In this document: in pieces, positions 34,085 through 43,587 of the stretch
How the letters are laid out: each line of letters opens with the position of its first letter
Position numbering within the stretch: position 1 is the first letter of the stretch
From: Pseudonocardia broussonetiae
GTDB taxonomy: Bacteria; Actinomycetota; Actinomycetes; Mycobacteriales; Pseudonocardiaceae
DNA: 64,000 nucleotides
Reading direction: 5' to 3'
Assembly: GCF_013155125.1 (NCBI RefSeq)
Contig: NZ_CP053564.1
Coordinates: 1,929,501 to 1,993,500 of the forward strand
Translations under genes and position numbers: made by a program
Notes under the pieces: model-generated
The model's input: only the letters and a program-made list of their open reading frames with translations
Told to the model about the DNA's origin: nothing
Databases searched by the model: none

Positions 34085-34205
34085 CACGCCATGAGTCAAC
34101 CGTGCTCGGCCCACCGGCGGCAAGTCGGTCCGCCGGACGGGTGGACCCGGCTCGTCTCCGACGCGCCGACGCGCGGACGTCCGCAACTCGTGGTAACTAT
34201 TCGGA

Positions 34206-34211
34206 TACGCT
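34206..34211 (+). promoter_or_regulatory. Leaderless -10 (TACGCT) of the gene at 34219
   Basis: TACGCT, within GGATACGCT, lies seven bases before the ATG, and there is no ribosome site. Confidence 0.55.
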
Positions 34212-34218
34212 CCGTCAC

Positions 34219-35019
34219 ATGTGGGAGCCGGTCGGTCCGCTTCCCGCCTCGGTCTACTGGAGGCGGCGGTTCGTGGCGATCCTGTCGACGGTCGCCGCGC
34301 TCCTCGCCGTCGCCTGGACCGTCGCCGCGCTCCTGGCCCCGCCGGCCACCACCGCCACGGCCCAGCCGGGCCGGGCCGCCATGACCGCTCCCCAGCAGGC
34401 CGACCCGTCCCCGGCGCCCGCGTCGTCGCCGGGGGCGGGTCCGTCGGTCACCGGGGACGCCACCGCGGAGGATGCCACGGGCGGGCCGACGCCGGGTGGG
34501 GCCACGCCGGACGCGACGACGTCCGAGGTCTCGGCGACCACGTCGGAGATCGTGCTCCCCGACGACACGCCCCGCGCGCCCGTGCCGGTGCCGCCCCCGG
34601 TGCCCGTGCCGCCGACCGGGCCGGTGCCGTGCACCAACGACATGATCTCGGTCGCCGCGGAGATCGACGAGCCCGAGCACCGCGTCGGGGAGCGCCCGAC
34701 GCTGCGGCTGGTCGTCGTCAACATCAGCGAGCAGCCGTGCGTGCGCGACCTCGACGGCGCCCGCCAGGAGATCGTCGTCTGGAGCGGCGACGGCGCGGAC
34801 CGGCTGTGGTCGAGCAACGACTGCGTCAACCCGACCACGGTGGACCTGCGGACGCTGGTGCCCGGTCAGCCGGTCGCGTTCGCCGTGCGCTGGGCCGGGC
34901 GGACGTCGACGCCGGGCTGCGCGCAGGCGCGCACCGAGGTGCCGGCCGGCGCCTACCGGGTGCTGACCCGCGTCGACGACGTCATCAGCCAGCCCGCGCC
35001 GTTCCTGCGCAGCCCCTGA
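34219..35019 (+). CDS. Membrane-anchored exported protein of unknown function
   Basis: A 266-residue protein. A short cytoplasmic start (MWEPVGPLPASVYWRRR) and one membrane helix at about 18-41 are followed by a Pro/Ala/Thr-rich linker (about 45-135) and a C-terminal all-beta domain with Cys at about 138, 174, 202 and 234 that may form disulfides outside the cell. The start motif EPVGPLPASVYWRRR is widespread in this group of actinobacteria. By position it corresponds to the membrane protein Rv3587c beside canB and radA. The function is unknown; a cell-wall-spanning sensor or anchor is possible. Confidence 0.8.
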   Translation: MWEPVGPLPASVYWRRRFVAILSTVAALLAVAWTVAALLAPPATTATAQPGRAAMTAPQQADPSPAPASSPGAGPSVTGDATAEDATGGPTPGGATPDATTSEVSATTSEIVLPDDTPRAPVPVPPPVPVPPTGPVPCTNDMISVAAEIDEPEHRVGERPTLRLVVVNISEQPCVRDLDGARQEIVVWSGDGADRLWSSNDCVNPTTVDLRTLVPGQPVAFAVRWAGRTSTPGCAQARTEVPAGAYRVLTRVDDVISQPAPFLRSP

Positions 35020-35020
35020 G

Positions 35021-36382
35021 TCACTTGAACATCCGCGCGACCGACGCCAGGTCGTGCACCTCGGTGACCTTCATCCCGGGCGGCCCGGGGCCGGGGTCCG
35101 GCGGCACCAGCGCGTGCGTGAAGCCCAGCCGGGCGGCCTCGGCGAGGCGCCGGTCGAGCCCGGTGACGCGCCGGACCTCGCCCGCCAGCCCCAGCTCGCC
35201 CAGCACGACCACGTCGGCGGGCAGGGCGACGTCGCTGCGGGCCGACGCGATCGCCAGGGCCATCGCGAGGTCGGCGGCGGGCTCGGTGACCCGCATCCCG
35301 CCGACGGTCGCGGCGTAGACCTCCGCGTCGTGCAGCCGCACCCCGGCGCGCTTCTCCAGCACGGCGAGCAGCATCGCGACGCGGGCGTTGTCGAGCCCGC
35401 TGACCGCCCGTCGCGGGCTCGGGATGTCCTTGCCGGTGACGAGCGCCTGGAGCTCGGCGGGCAGCGGCCGCCGCCCGTCCATGACGACCGTGACGGCCGT
35501 GCCGGGCACCGGGGGGCCGCCGAAGCGGGCCAGGAACAGCCCCGACGGGTCGGGCAGGCCGACGATCCCGGAGTCGCGCAGTTCGAAGCAGCCCACCTCG
35601 TCGGCGGGGCCGAAGCGGTTCTTGACGCCGCGGACCATGCGCAGCGTCGAGTGCTTGTCGCCCTCGAACGACAGGACGACGTCGACGAGGTGCTCCAGCA
35701 CGCGCGGCCCGGCGATGCTGCCGTCCTTCGTGACGTGTCCCACGAGGACCACCGGCAGCCCGCGGTCCTTCGCCAGCCCGGTGAGGGCGACGGTGACCGC
35801 GCGGGTCTGCGTGACCCCGCCCGGCGAGCCGTCGACGTCCGCGGTCGACATGGTCTGGATGGAGTCGACGACGAGCAGGTCCGGCCGCAGCTCGTCGATG
35901 TGGGCGACGATCGCGCCGAGGTCGGACTCCGCGGCCAGGTAGAGCTCGTCGTGGACGGCGCCGGTGCGCTCGGCCCGCAGCCGCACCTGGCCCGCGGACT
36001 CCTCGCCCGTGACGTACAGCACGCGCCCGGTGGCCTTCGCGGCCACCTCCAGGAGCAGTGTGGACTTCCCGACACCGGGCTCGCCCGCTAGCAGCACCAC
36101 CGCGCCCGGGACGATGCCGCCGCCGAGCACGCGGTCGAGCTCGGACACGCCGGTGGACCGGGCGCGGGCGACGTCCAGCCCGACGTCGCCGATGCGCCGG
36201 GCGGGGGAGCTGGGCGCACCGGCCGCGACCACGCGCGGGCGCGCCGCGGCGGGCGCCGCCGCGGCGGCCTCCAGCGAGCCCCAGGCCTGGCAGGACGGGC
36301 AGCGGCCGACCCACTGCGCGGCCTGGTGGCCGCACTCCGAGCAGCGGTAGGTGCTGCGCGGGGCCCGGGTGCGGCCGGTCAC
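35021..36382 (-). CDS. radA: DNA repair protein RadA/Sms
   Basis: A 453-residue recombination ATPase that promotes branch migration. The N-terminal zinc finger uses Cys14, Cys17, Cys28 and Cys31 (CSEC...CPSC). The RecA-like core has Walker [10 protein letters not shown] (100-108) and the RadA-specific VKNRFGP motif; the C-terminal Lon-like domain reads [22 protein letters not shown]. The GTG at 36382 is four bases after the lipoprotein gene. In most actinobacteria disA follows radA directly; here the stop is one base from the convergent membrane-protein gene and no disA is present. Confidence 0.95.
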   Translation of the reverse strand: MTGRTRAPRSTYRCSECGHQAAQWVGRCPSCQAWGSLEAAAAAPAAARPRVVAAGAPSSPARRIGDVGLDVARARSTGVSELDRVLGGGIVPGAVVLLAGEPGVGKSTLLLEVAAKATGRVLYVTGEESAGQVRLRAERTGAVHDELYLAAESDLGAIVAHIDELRPDLLVVDSIQTMSTADVDGSPGGVTQTRAVTVALTGLAKDRGLPVVLVGHVTKDGSIAGPRVLEHLVDVVLSFEGDKHSTLRMVRGVKNRFGPADEVGCFELRDSGIVGLPDPSGLFLARFGGPPVPGTAVTVVMDGRRPLPAELQALVTGKDIPSPRRAVSGLDNARVAMLLAVLEKRAGVRLHDAEVYAATVGGMRVTEPAADLAMALAIASARSDVALPADVVVLGELGLAGEVRRVTGLDRRLAEAARLGFTHALVPPDPGPGPPGMKVTEVHDLASVARMFK

Positions 36383-36386
36383 GGCG

Positions 36387-37079
36387 TCACGCGCCGGGCT
36401 CGTCCTCGCGGGGCTCCTCGGTGGCGCCGACGGGCACGTTGATCGTGACCTCGCCCGCCCGCTCGAAGACCAGCGTGACGTCGTAGGAGACGCCGGCGCG
36501 GATGTCGTCGAGCAGGCCGGTGAGCACGATCTGCGTGCCCTCGGCCTCGGCGCCCGACTCGGGCGGCGCGGGCGCGCCCGACGGCGCGCTGGTGGGGGCG
36601 GCGCTGGTGGGGCCGGCGCCGGCGGGCGCGGGGGTGGTCGTGGGGGCGGCCGACGGGGAGCGCGTGCCGGTGGCCGGCGGCGCCTCGGCGGCGGGCTCGC
36701 CCTCGACGGCGATCGAGCGGCCCGCGGGGATCTCGGTGACGCCGGAGATCGTCACCGAGCTCGCCCAGGGGCTGCTCGCGGAGACCAGCCTGTCGGCCTC
36801 CTCACCCTCGTTGATGACGAAGAGGTTGAGCGGCGCGTCGGCGCCGCGGGCGTAGACCGCGCCGCCCTCGGCCTGCTCGCCGTAGACGATGACGGCGTCG
36901 CGGACGGCGATCGGGCCGACCGCGGCGTTGCTGCCGTTGACCGCGGCGACCTGCTCGGCGGTGCCGGCGATCTGGCCGGCACCGCAGCCGGTCAGGACCA
37001 GGGCCCCGACCAGCACGCCGGCGAGCAGGCCGGACCTCGGGGGCGCGGCGGTGCGGTGGGTGCGCGCGGTGCGGCTCAC
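36387..37079 (-). CDS. Secreted lipoprotein, LpqE-like position
   Basis: A 230-residue lipoprotein: a signal peptide with lipobox LVLTGCG places the lipidated Cys at about residue 32. The mature part ([21 protein letters not shown], then [18 protein letters not shown]) and a C-terminal strand ([22 protein letters not shown]) look like one beta-sandwich split by a Pro/Ala/Thr-rich insert at about 132-178. It sits between radA and carD, the position of lpqE (Rv3584) in Mycobacterium, so the same family is likely. Function unknown; a minus-strand TAGGCT (37149-37154) is a plausible -10. Confidence 0.78.
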   Translation of the reverse strand: MSRTARTHRTAAPPRSGLLAGVLVGALVLTGCGAGQIAGTAEQVAAVNGSNAAVGPIAVRDAVIVYGEQAEGGAVYARGADAPLNLFVINEGEEADRLVSASSPWASSVTISGVTEIPAGRSIAVEGEPAAEAPPATGTRSPSAAPTTTPAPAGAGPTSAAPTSAPSGAPAPPESGAEAEGTQIVLTGLLDDIRAGVSYDVTLVFERAGEVTINVPVGATEEPREDEPGA

Positions 37080-37271
37080 GGTGGCATCGTCCTTTCCGCG
37101 CCGGCGTGGATTCGTCGCGCTCCGGGCGCACCGGCGACCAGGGCTTCCAGCCTAGTCACGGGATCACGACGCGCTGGACGCGGCTGTGCCCACCACGTTT
37201 GCGCTTCCTTGTCAAGCCCCTGACCTGCGACGACAGCGCGGCCCACGCGGCGGGGTGCTGGTCGGCCGTGT

Positions 37272-37277
37272 TAACCT
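37272..37277 (+). promoter_or_regulatory. Candidate carD -10 (TAACCT)
   Basis: TAACCT within GTTAACCTGGG lies 27 bases before the carD ATG, leaving a short leader with AAAGGGG. No clear -35. Confidence 0.5.
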
Positions 37278-37304
37278 GGGTGCAGCGAAAGGGGCTATGG
37301 ACAC

Positions 37305-37796
37305 ATGGTTTTCAAGGTCGGAGAGACCGTTGTCTACCCGCACCACGGTGCCGCTCTCATCGAGGCCATCGAAACCCGGACCATCAAGGGCGAGGAGCGC
37401 AAGTACCTCGTCCTGAAGGTGGCCCAGGGGGATCTCACGGTGCGTGTTCCCGCCGAGAACGCCGAGGTCGTCGGCGTTCGTGACGTGGTGGGGCAAGAGG
37501 GTCTCGACAAGGTGTTCGAGGTGCTCCGCGCACCGCACACCGAGGAGCCCACCAACTGGTCGCGCCGGTACAAGGCGAACCTCGAGAAGCTGGCGTCGGG
37601 CGACGTCAACAAGGTGGCCGAGGTCGTCCGCGACCTGTGGCGCCGCGAGAAGGACCGGGGGCTGTCCGCGGGCGAGAAGCGCATGCTGGCCAAGGCCCGG
37701 CAGATCCTCGTCAGCGAGCTCGCCCTGGCCGAGGGCACCGACGAGGAGCGCGCCGAGGTCCTCCTCGACGAGGTCCTCGCCACCGCCAGCGCCTGA
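37305..37796 (+). CDS. carD: CarD-family RNA polymerase-binding transcription factor
   Basis: A 163-residue global regulator that binds the RNA polymerase beta subunit and stabilises open complexes. The N-terminal RNA polymerase-interaction domain ([20 protein letters not shown]) and the helical DNA-binding domain with the conserved Trp ([32 protein letters not shown]) are complete. Usually essential in actinobacteria. It heads the run carD, ispD, ispF. Confidence 0.96.
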   Translation: MVFKVGETVVYPHHGAALIEAIETRTIKGEERKYLVLKVAQGDLTVRVPAENAEVVGVRDVVGQEGLDKVFEVLRAPHTEEPTNWSRRYKANLEKLASGDVNKVAEVVRDLWRREKDRGLSAGEKRMLAKARQILVSELALAEGTDEERAEVLLDEVLATASA

Positions 37797-37807
37797 TCCC
37801 GCACCGC

Positions 37808-38488
37808 GTGCACGTCCACGCGGTCGTGATCGTCGCCGGGTCCCCGGACGTCCTCACCCCCCTCGGGAGCGCACCCCTCGTGGTGCGCTCCGTGCGGGCG
37901 GTGCTGGCCGTGCCGGGGATCCTGCACGTCGACGTGCTGGTCGCGCCGACGCCGCTGCTCTCCCCCGTGGAGCACGCCGGGCTGGTGTCCGCTGTGGATG
38001 CCGCGTGCGCTGGGCTGCCCGTCGCCGTGCACGGCTCCGTCACTGCTCTCTGGGCACACGGCGGTCAACGAGCGGGTGGCACGTATGGTGACGGTCCGGT
38101 CACCGGTGGTTCCTGCGTGCTCGTCCACGACGCTGCGCGGCCCCTCGTCCCGGTGGCGACGGCACGCTCCGTCGTCGACGCCGTGCTGGCCGGGCACCGG
38201 GCCGTGGTGCCCGTGCTGCCGCTGGCCGACACCGTCAAGGAGGCCGACGAGCGCGGCCTGCTGCACGGCGGGCCGGACCGCGCCGCGCTGCGCGTCGTCC
38301 AGACCCCCCAGGGCTTCGACGGCGCCCTGGCGGCGTCCGTGATCGCCGCCGCGCTGCCCGATCCGGTGCTGGCGTGGACCGGGGCGGGTGGCACCGTGCA
38401 CACCGTGCCCGGACACCCGCTCGCGTTCGCCGTCCACGACGACTGGGACCGCGGTCTCGCCGAGCGCGCGCTGGCGGGCCCGGCGTGA
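37808..38488 (+). CDS. ispD: Divergent IspD-like protein (MEP cytidylyltransferase homolog)
   Basis: A 226-residue protein in the ispD position. The C-terminal half is recognisable: [49 protein letters not shown] and a PLAFAV end. The N-terminal half is not: the CTP-binding loop normally reading AAGxGxRxG...PKxF is replaced by [20 protein letters not shown], with no Arg or Lys equivalent, GGxxRxxSV is missing and so is the late TDDAS element. Activity in the MEP isoprenoid pathway is therefore doubtful. The GTG at 37808 is 11 bases after carD; the stop overlaps ispF (GTGA). Confidence 0.75.
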   Translation: MHVHAVVIVAGSPDVLTPLGSAPLVVRSVRAVLAVPGILHVDVLVAPTPLLSPVEHAGLVSAVDAACAGLPVAVHGSVTALWAHGGQRAGGTYGDGPVTGGSCVLVHDAARPLVPVATARSVVDAVLAGHRAVVPVLPLADTVKEADERGLLHGGPDRAALRVVQTPQGFDGALAASVIAAALPDPVLAWTGAGGTVHTVPGHPLAFAVHDDWDRGLAERALAGPA

Positions 38489-38952
38489 GGGTCGGCATCG
38501 GCACCGACGTGCACCCGGTCGAGGCCGGGCGCCCCTGCTGGGTCGCCGGGCTGCTCTGGCCCGGTGTCGACGGCTGCGCCGGCCACTCCGACGGCGACGT
38601 GGCCGCCCACGCGCTCTGCGACGCCCTGCTCTCGGCCGCCGCGCTCGGCGACCTCGGCGCGGTGTTCGGCACCGGCCGCCCGGAGTGGTCGGGCGCGAGC
38701 GGGGTGACGCTGCTGAGCGAGGTGCGCCGGCTCGTGGAGGACGCCGGGTGGACCGTCGGGAACGCGGCCGTGCAGGTGATCGGCAACGCCCCGAAGATCG
38801 GCACCCGGCGCGCCGAGGCGCAGCAGGTCCTCTCCGACGCCGTCGGTGGCCCGGTCGCGGTGTCCGGGACGACCACCGACGGCCTGGGCCTCACCGGCCG
38901 CGGCGAGGGCATCGCGGCCGTCGCGACCGCGCTCCTCCTGCCGACGCCCTAG
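38485..38952 (+). CDS. ispF: 2-C-methyl-D-erythritol 2,4-cyclodiphosphate synthase
   Basis: A 155-residue trimeric enzyme of the MEP pathway. Zinc ligands Asp8, His10 (IGTDVHPV) and His42 ([16 protein letters not shown]) are present, with [10 protein letters not shown] and the C-terminal [17 protein letters not shown]. The length is normal. The GTG start overlaps the ispD stop, so the two are coupled. In contrast to ispD, all catalytic residues are intact, which implies a working MEP pathway in the cell. Confidence 0.95.
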   Translation: MRVGIGTDVHPVEAGRPCWVAGLLWPGVDGCAGHSDGDVAAHALCDALLSAAALGDLGAVFGTGRPEWSGASGVTLLSEVRRLVEDAGWTVGNAAVQVIGNAPKIGTRRAEAQQVLSDAVGGPVAVSGTTTDGLGLTGRGEGIAAVATALLLPTP

Positions 38953-38967
38953 CCCCCGACGGCGCCG

Positions 38968-39007
38968 GACTCGCGCGAGTCGGGCTCTCGCTGCGACCGT
39001 GTCGGGG
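38968..39007. repeat. Copy 3 of the CGAGTCGGGGTCTCG palindrome family
   Basis: GACTCGCGCGAGTC (38968-38981) is a perfect 14-base palindrome followed by GGGCTCTCGCTGCGACCGTG and TCGGGGTC, the same right flank as copies 1 and 2. It fills the gap between the convergent ispF and VOC genes and is probably a bidirectional terminator. Confidence 0.75.
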
Positions 39008-39382
39008 TCAGTCCATCGGGCGCGCCACCATCCACAGGTGGCCGAACGGGTCGGCCAACCGGCCCCCGCGCTCGCCGTACTCCTGGTCGGCCACGGGGAA
39101 CACCACGGTCGCCCCGTTCGCGGTCATGCGCTCGGCCACCGCGTCGGGGTCGTCGACGTACAGCGCGACGATCACCGGCACGGCGCCCGCCGTGGGTGCG
39201 GGGTCGTACTCGTCGGCGTCCTTGACGGCGAACTTCACGCCGTCCACGACCACCATGGCGTGCACGACGTTGCCGTCGGGCCCGGTGAAGCGCTCGGTCA
39301 CCTCCCCTCCGAAGGCGGCGGTGTAGAAGGCCAGGGCCTTGTCGGCGCCGGCCACGACGAGGCGCGGGTAGAGATCGGTCAT
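39008..39382 (-). CDS. VOC-family (glyoxalase/PhnB-like) protein
   Basis: A 124-residue small metalloenzyme-fold protein. The betaalphabetabetabeta pattern starts at [27 protein letters not shown] and ends at [15 protein letters not shown], the usual PhnB/3-demethylubiquinone-methyltransferase-like form. Members act in glyoxalase, dioxygenase or resistance reactions; no specific role can be given. ATG 39382 was chosen because family similarity starts there; the frame extends 14 codons further but with no ribosome site. Confidence 0.82.
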   Translation of the reverse strand: MTDLYPRLVVAGADKALAFYTAAFGGEVTERFTGPDGNVVHAMVVVDGVKFAVKDADEYDPAPTAGAVPVIVALYVDDPDAVAERMTANGATVVFPVADQEYGERGGRLADPFGHLWMVARPMD

Positions 39383-39465
39383 GGGTGCCAGGGTGACGCA
39401 GCGCGCGCGCCCCGTCGTGGACAAAGCGGATGTCCCCTGCTAGGAGGGGCGCGGCAGGCGGTCCG

Positions 39466-39471
39466 TACTCT
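39466..39471 (+). promoter_or_regulatory. cysS -10 element (TACTCT), leaderless
   Basis: TACTCT lies seven bases before the cysS GTG at 39479. No ribosome site and no T-box-like leader are present. Confidence 0.6.
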
Positions 39472-39478
39472 GGACGGT

Positions 39479-40870
39479 GTGACCCTGCGCCTGTTCGACA
39501 CCGCCACACGAGAGCAGCGGGACTTCGTCCCCGTGCGTCCCGGGGCTGCGTCGATCTACGTCTGCGGGGCCACGGTGCAGGGGCTGCCGCACATCGGCCA
39601 CGTGCGCAGCGGCCTCAACTACGACGTGCTGCGGCGCTGGCTCGCCCACTCCGGGCTCGACGTCACGCTCGTCCGCAACGTCACCGACATCGACGACAAG
39701 ATCCTCACCAAGGCCGCCGACAACGGCCGCCCCTGGTGGGAGTGGGCGGCCACGCACGAGCGCGCCTTCCAGGCCGCCTACGACGCGCTGGGCTGCCTGC
39801 CGGCGTCGATCGAGCCCCGCGCCACCGGCCACGTGCCGCAGATGATCGAGCTGATGCAGCGCCTCATCGACGGCGGGCACGCCTACGCCGCGGGCGGCGA
39901 CGTCTACTTCTCGGTGCGCTCGTTCCCCGAGTACGGCGCGCTGTCCGGGCAGCGCGTCGACGAGGTGGAGCAGGGTGAGGCCGAGACCGGCTGCAAGCGC
40001 GACGCCGTCGACTTCGCCCTGTGGAAGGCCGCCAAGCCCGGTGAGCCGAGCTGGCCGACGCCGTGGGGCCCGGGCCGCCCCGGCTGGCACCTCGAGTGCT
40101 CCGCGATGGCCACCACCTACCTCGGACCGGAGTTCGACATCCACGGCGGCGGCCTGGACCTGGTGTTCCCCCACCACGAGAACGAGCTCGCGCAGAGCCA
40201 CGCGGCCGGTGACCCGTTCGCCCGCTACTGGCTGCACAACGCCTGGGTGACGATGGGCGGGGAGAAGATGTCGAAGTCGCTGGGCAACACGCTCGGCATC
40301 GACGTCCTGCTGCGCCAGGTCCGCGGCGTCGAGCTGCGCTACTACCTCGTCGGCCCGCACTACCGGTCGGCGATCGAGTTCTCCGACACCGCGCTGCACG
40401 AGGCCGTGGCGGCCTACCGCCGCATCGAGTCCTTCGTGCACCGCGTCCGCGAGCGCGCCGGGCTGCCCGGCGTCGGCACGCCGTCGGCCGCGTTCGCCGC
40501 CGCGCTCGACGACGACCTCGGCACGCCCGGGGCGCTCGCCGCCGTCCACGGCGCGGTCCGCGAGGGCAACACCGCGCTCGACGCCGGCGACCGCGCCGCC
40601 GCCACCGCCGCGGCGGAGACCGTGCGCGCCATGACCGGCGTGCTCGGCCTCGACCCCCTCGACCCCCGCTGGCTCGCCGCCTCCGGTGCCGACGACGCCG
40701 CGTCCGCCGCGCTCACCTCGCTGGTCGAGGCGCTGCTCGCGCAGCGCACCGCGGCCCGCGCCGAGCGCGACTTCGCCACCGCCGACGAGGTGCGCGCCCG
40801 CCTCACGGCGGCCGGGGTGTCCGTGGAGGACGGCCCCGACGGGCCCACCTGGACGCTCAAAGATGCCTGA
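39479..40870 (+). CDS. cysS: Cysteinyl-tRNA synthetase
   Basis: A 463-residue class I synthetase. The HIGH motif ([10 protein letters not shown]), KMSKS ([11 protein letters not shown]) and zinc-site residues ([26 protein letters not shown]) are intact, with the C-terminal helical DALR-like domain. It is of the CysS rather than MshC type: gene context with ispDF and rlmB and the downstream anticodon-binding domain support this. GTG 39479 gives [12 protein letters not shown], the normal start. Confidence 0.95.
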   Translation: MTLRLFDTATREQRDFVPVRPGAASIYVCGATVQGLPHIGHVRSGLNYDVLRRWLAHSGLDVTLVRNVTDIDDKILTKAADNGRPWWEWAATHERAFQAAYDALGCLPASIEPRATGHVPQMIELMQRLIDGGHAYAAGGDVYFSVRSFPEYGALSGQRVDEVEQGEAETGCKRDAVDFALWKAAKPGEPSWPTPWGPGRPGWHLECSAMATTYLGPEFDIHGGGLDLVFPHHENELAQSHAAGDPFARYWLHNAWVTMGGEKMSKSLGNTLGIDVLLRQVRGVELRYYLVGPHYRSAIEFSDTALHEAVAAYRRIESFVHRVRERAGLPGVGTPSAAFAAALDDDLGTPGALAAVHGAVREGNTALDAGDRAAATAAAETVRAMTGVLGLDPLDPRWLAASGADDAASAALTSLVEALLAQRTAARAERDFATADEVRARLTAAGVSVEDGPDGPTWTLKDA

Positions 40871-40900
40871 TCCCACAGTTCCGACGGAGAAGTGACCTAG

Positions 40901-41887
40901 ATGGCCGGCAATTCCCAGCGTCGCGGAGCGATGCGCAAGGACGGCACGAAGAAGGGGATGGTCGTCGGTTCCGGCGGGCAGCGCCGCAAGCAGCTGCAGG
41001 GCAAGGGCCCGACCCCGCCCAAGGAGGAGCGCCCCAACCACCCCGCGGCGCGCCGGGCCAAGCTCGCGGAGCGCTCGGCCGCCAACCGCGGCCGGTCCGG
41101 CGGCGGCGCCAACCGCCGTCGCGCGGGCGACGGCGAGACGCCGGAGACGGTGCTCGGCCGCAACCCCGTCGTCGAGTGCCTGCGTGCGGGCGTCCCGGCC
41201 ACGGCGCTGCAGGTCGCCATCGGCACCACCACCGACGAGCGCGTGCGCGAGGCCGTCAGCCTGGCCGCCGACATGGGCATCTCGATCCTGGAGGTCGCGA
41301 AGACCGACCTCGACAAGATGTCGGGCGGCGCGCTGCACCAGGGCCTCGCGCTGCAGGTGCCGCCGTACGCCTACGCGCACCCCGACGAGCTGCTGGAGAT
41401 CGCCGGCGACAGCGGCGACCCCGCGCTCATCGTCGCGCTCGACGGCGTCACCGACCCGCGCAACCTCGGCGCCGTCGTTCGCTCGGTCGGCGCGTTCGGC
41501 GGCCACGGCGTCGTCGTCCCGCAGCGCCGCGCGGCCGGCATGACGGCCGTGGCGTGGCGGACCTCGGCCGGCACCGCCGCGCGCGTGCCCGTCGCCCGGG
41601 CCACCAACCTGACGCGCACGCTGCAGGAGTACGCCTCGGCCGGGCTGATGATCGCCGGGCTCGCCGCCGACGGCGACGTCACGCTCGACGAGTTCGAGCT
41701 CGCCACCGACCCGGTCGTCGTTGTGATCGGCTCGGAGGGCAAGGGCCTGGGCCGGCTGGTCAAGCAGACCTGCGACGTCACCGTGTCGATCCCGATGGCC
41801 GGGCCGGTGGAGTCGCTCAACGCCTCCGTCGCCGCCGGCGTGGTGCTCGCCGAGATCTCGCGGCAGCGCCGGGCGCGGCTCCGCTAG
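40901..41887 (+). CDS. rlmB: 23S rRNA (guanosine-2'-O)-methyltransferase RlmB
   Basis: A 328-residue SPOUT methyltransferase. Residues 1-85 form a basic Gly/Arg-rich extension typical of actinobacteria; the L30e-like substrate domain begins at [19 protein letters not shown] motifs are [21 protein letters not shown] in pieces, [12 protein letters not shown] and [20 protein letters not shown]. It likely methylates the peptidyl-transferase-centre guanosine (G2251, E. coli numbering). The ATG lies 30 bases after cysS with GGAGAAG in the gap, in the conserved ispDF-cysS-rlmB order. Confidence 0.94.
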   Translation: MAGNSQRRGAMRKDGTKKGMVVGSGGQRRKQLQGKGPTPPKEERPNHPAARRAKLAERSAANRGRSGGGANRRRAGDGETPETVLGRNPVVECLRAGVPATALQVAIGTTTDERVREAVSLAADMGISILEVAKTDLDKMSGGALHQGLALQVPPYAYAHPDELLEIAGDSGDPALIVALDGVTDPRNLGAVVRSVGAFGGHGVVVPQRRAAGMTAVAWRTSAGTAARVPVARATNLTRTLQEYASAGLMIAGLAADGDVTLDEFELATDPVVVVIGSEGKGLGRLVKQTCDVTVSIPMAGPVESLNASVAAGVVLAEISRQRRARLR

Positions 41888-41902
41888 ACCGTGTCGCGGT
41901 AG

Positions 41903-42745
41903 CTAGCCGACGGCGGCGCGGCCCCGCAGCCGCGCCGCCACCCGGCACCCCACGTAGATCAGGAACGACAGCGTGGCGACGTAGCCGGACACGGGCAGCC
42001 CGGGCGCGAGCGACAGCACCGCCCCGCCGACGAGCGCCACCTCGGCGAACAGCACGGCGAGCACGGTCGCGAGCAGCGGGCTGGCCGTCACGCGCGCGGC
42101 CGCGGCCCCGGGTGCGATCATCACCGACAGCACCAGGATCGCGCCGACGATCGGCACGGCCAGCGCCGTCGTCAGCCCGATCAGCACCGCGAACACCAGC
42201 GACAGCGCCCGCACCGGCACCCCCCGGGCCAGTGCGACGTCGGGGTCGGTGCTGGCGAACAGCAGCGGCCGGTAGAGCACCGCGAGCACGCCGATCACGA
42301 GCACGGCGACGCAGGCGAGCACCACGAGGTTGGTGGAGTCGACCGACACGATCGACCCGGTGAGCAGCCCGAACTTGTTCGACGCCCGTCCGCTGTAGAG
42401 CGCGAGCAGCAGCACGCCCAGGCCGAGGCCGAACGCGAGGACCACCCCGATCACCGAGTCGCGCTCGCGCTGGCGCAGCCCGAGGATCCCGAACACCAGC
42501 CCCGCGACGACGGCGCCCACGACGGCCCCGATCCCGACGCCGACCCCGATCAGCAGCGCCGCGGCGCCACCGGTGAAGGCCAGCTCCGCGGTGCCGTGGA
42601 CGGCGAACGACATGCCGCGCGAGACGATCAGCGGCGCCAGCGCCCCCGCGACGATCCCGAGCACCGCGCACGCCAGCAGCGCGTTCTGCACGAACGGGAA
42701 CCCGAGCAGCTCGCCCAGGCCCTCGAAGCTCACGAGCCGGTCCAT
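41903..42745 (-). CDS. znuB: Zinc/manganese ABC transporter permease
   Basis: A 280-residue ABC-3 family permease with eight or nine membrane helices. Typical stretches are SRGMSFAVHGTAELAFTGGAAA, the family's substrate-path segment, and VPIVGAILVLSVMIAPGAAA. The ATG at 42745 overlaps the stop of the ATPase gene by one base. Third gene of a znuA-znuC-znuB operon; convergent with rlmB, 15 bases apart. Confidence 0.9.
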   Translation of the reverse strand: MDRLVSFEGLGELLGFPFVQNALLACAVLGIVAGALAPLIVSRGMSFAVHGTAELAFTGGAAALLIGVGVGIGAVVGAVVAGLVFGILGLRQRERDSVIGVVLAFGLGLGVLLLALYSGRASNKFGLLTGSIVSVDSTNLVVLACVAVLVIGVLAVLYRPLLFASTDPDVALARGVPVRALSLVFAVLIGLTTALAVPIVGAILVLSVMIAPGAAAARVTASPLLATVLAVLFAEVALVGGAVLSLAPGLPVSGYVATLSFLIYVGCRVAARLRGRAAVG

Positions 42746-43587
42746 CAGGCCGACTCCCCGGCGACGGCCACCGGCTCGTGACAGTGGTCGCGGCCGTCGG
42801 CGCCGACCACGACGAGCCGGTCGCGCACGCGCAGCACGTCGACGTCGGTGCCGTAGAGCTCGGAGAGCACCTCGGACGTCATGACCTGCTCGGGAGGACC
42901 GATCCGGAACCGGCCGTCGACGAGGTAGAGCACGCGGTCGACCAGCGGCAGCACCGGGTTGATCTCGTGGGTGACGAACAGGACGGCGGTGCCGTGGTCG
43001 CGGCGCCGGGCGTCGATGAGGTCGGTGACGGTGCGCTGGTGGGCGAGGTCCAGCGAGAGCAGTGGCTCGTCGCACAGCAGCACGTCGGGGTCGCCGACGA
43101 GGGCCTGGGCGACGCGCAGGCGCTGCTGCTCGCCGCCCGACAGCCGCCCGACCGGCGCGTCGGCGTACGCCGTGCCGCCGACGGAGGCGAGCGCGGCGTC
43201 CACCCGGGCCCGGCGGGCCCGGCGCCCGCGCAGGCCGATGCCGAGGCGGTGCCCGTCGAGCCCGAGGCCGACGAGGTCGCGCCCGCGCAGGGGCAGGTCG
43301 GGGTCGAGCGCCTTCTGCTGCGGCACGTACCCGATCGACGGGCTGCCGCGGCGCGGGGCCGCACCGGAGATCCGGACCTCGCCCGCCGTCAGCGGCAGCA
43401 GCCCGAGCAGCACCCGCATCAGCGTGGTCTTGCCCGATCCGTTGGGCCCCAGCACGGCGAGGAACTCGCCGGGCGCGACGTCGAGGTCGAGCCCGTCCCA
43501 CAGCGTGCGCTCGCCGAAGCGGACGCTCGCCCCTCGCAGGGCCACGGCCGGGGCGACGTCACGCACGGGCTCCAGTGTGGCGACCAT
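42745..43587 (-). CDS. znuC: Zinc/manganese ABC transporter ATP-binding protein
   Basis: A 280-residue ATPase with Walker A GPNGSGKTT, signature LSGGEQQR, Walker B VLLCDEPLLSLD and the H-loop FVTHEINPV. An extra C-terminal part with GADGRDHCHEP may bind metal. The ATG overlaps the stop of the binding-protein gene (TGATG), and its own stop overlaps the permease start, so all three proteins are coupled. Confidence 0.92.
   Translation of the reverse strand: MVATLEPVRDVAPAVALRGASVRFGERTLWDGLDLDVAPGEFLAVLGPNGSGKTTLMRVLLGLLPLTAGEVRISGAAPRRGSPSIGYVPQQKALDPDLPLRGRDLVGLGLDGHRLGIGLRGRRARRARVDAALASVGGTAYADAPVGRLSGGEQQRLRVAQALVGDPDVLLCDEPLLSLDLAHQRTVTDLIDARRRDHGTAVLFVTHEINPVLPLVDRVLYLVDGRFRIGPPEQVMTSEVLSELYGTDVDVLRVRDRLVVVGADGRDHCHEPVAVAGESA

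Larger units (their letters stand above)
33919..34218. other. 300-base divergent gap between canB and the membrane protein
   Basis: Holds the canB leader on the minus strand, a 25-codon small frame (34007-34084) and, at its right end, a leaderless promoter for the plus-strand gene at 34219. TTGACT on the minus strand at 34095-34100 could be a -35 element for canB. Nothing else was recognised. Confidence 0.6.

Noticed and set aside
39383..39478. T-box or riboswitch before cysS
   Set aside because: Only about 95 bases separate the genes, no specifier loop or antiterminator is visible, and a -10 element lies seven bases before the start codon, which indicates a leaderless mRNA.
41903..43501. 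Single large permease-ATPase fusion on the minus strand
   Set aside because: The ATPase reads in a different frame with its own start at 43587 and stop at 42745; the long frame in the permease register is Arg-rich shadow sequence upstream of the true permease start.
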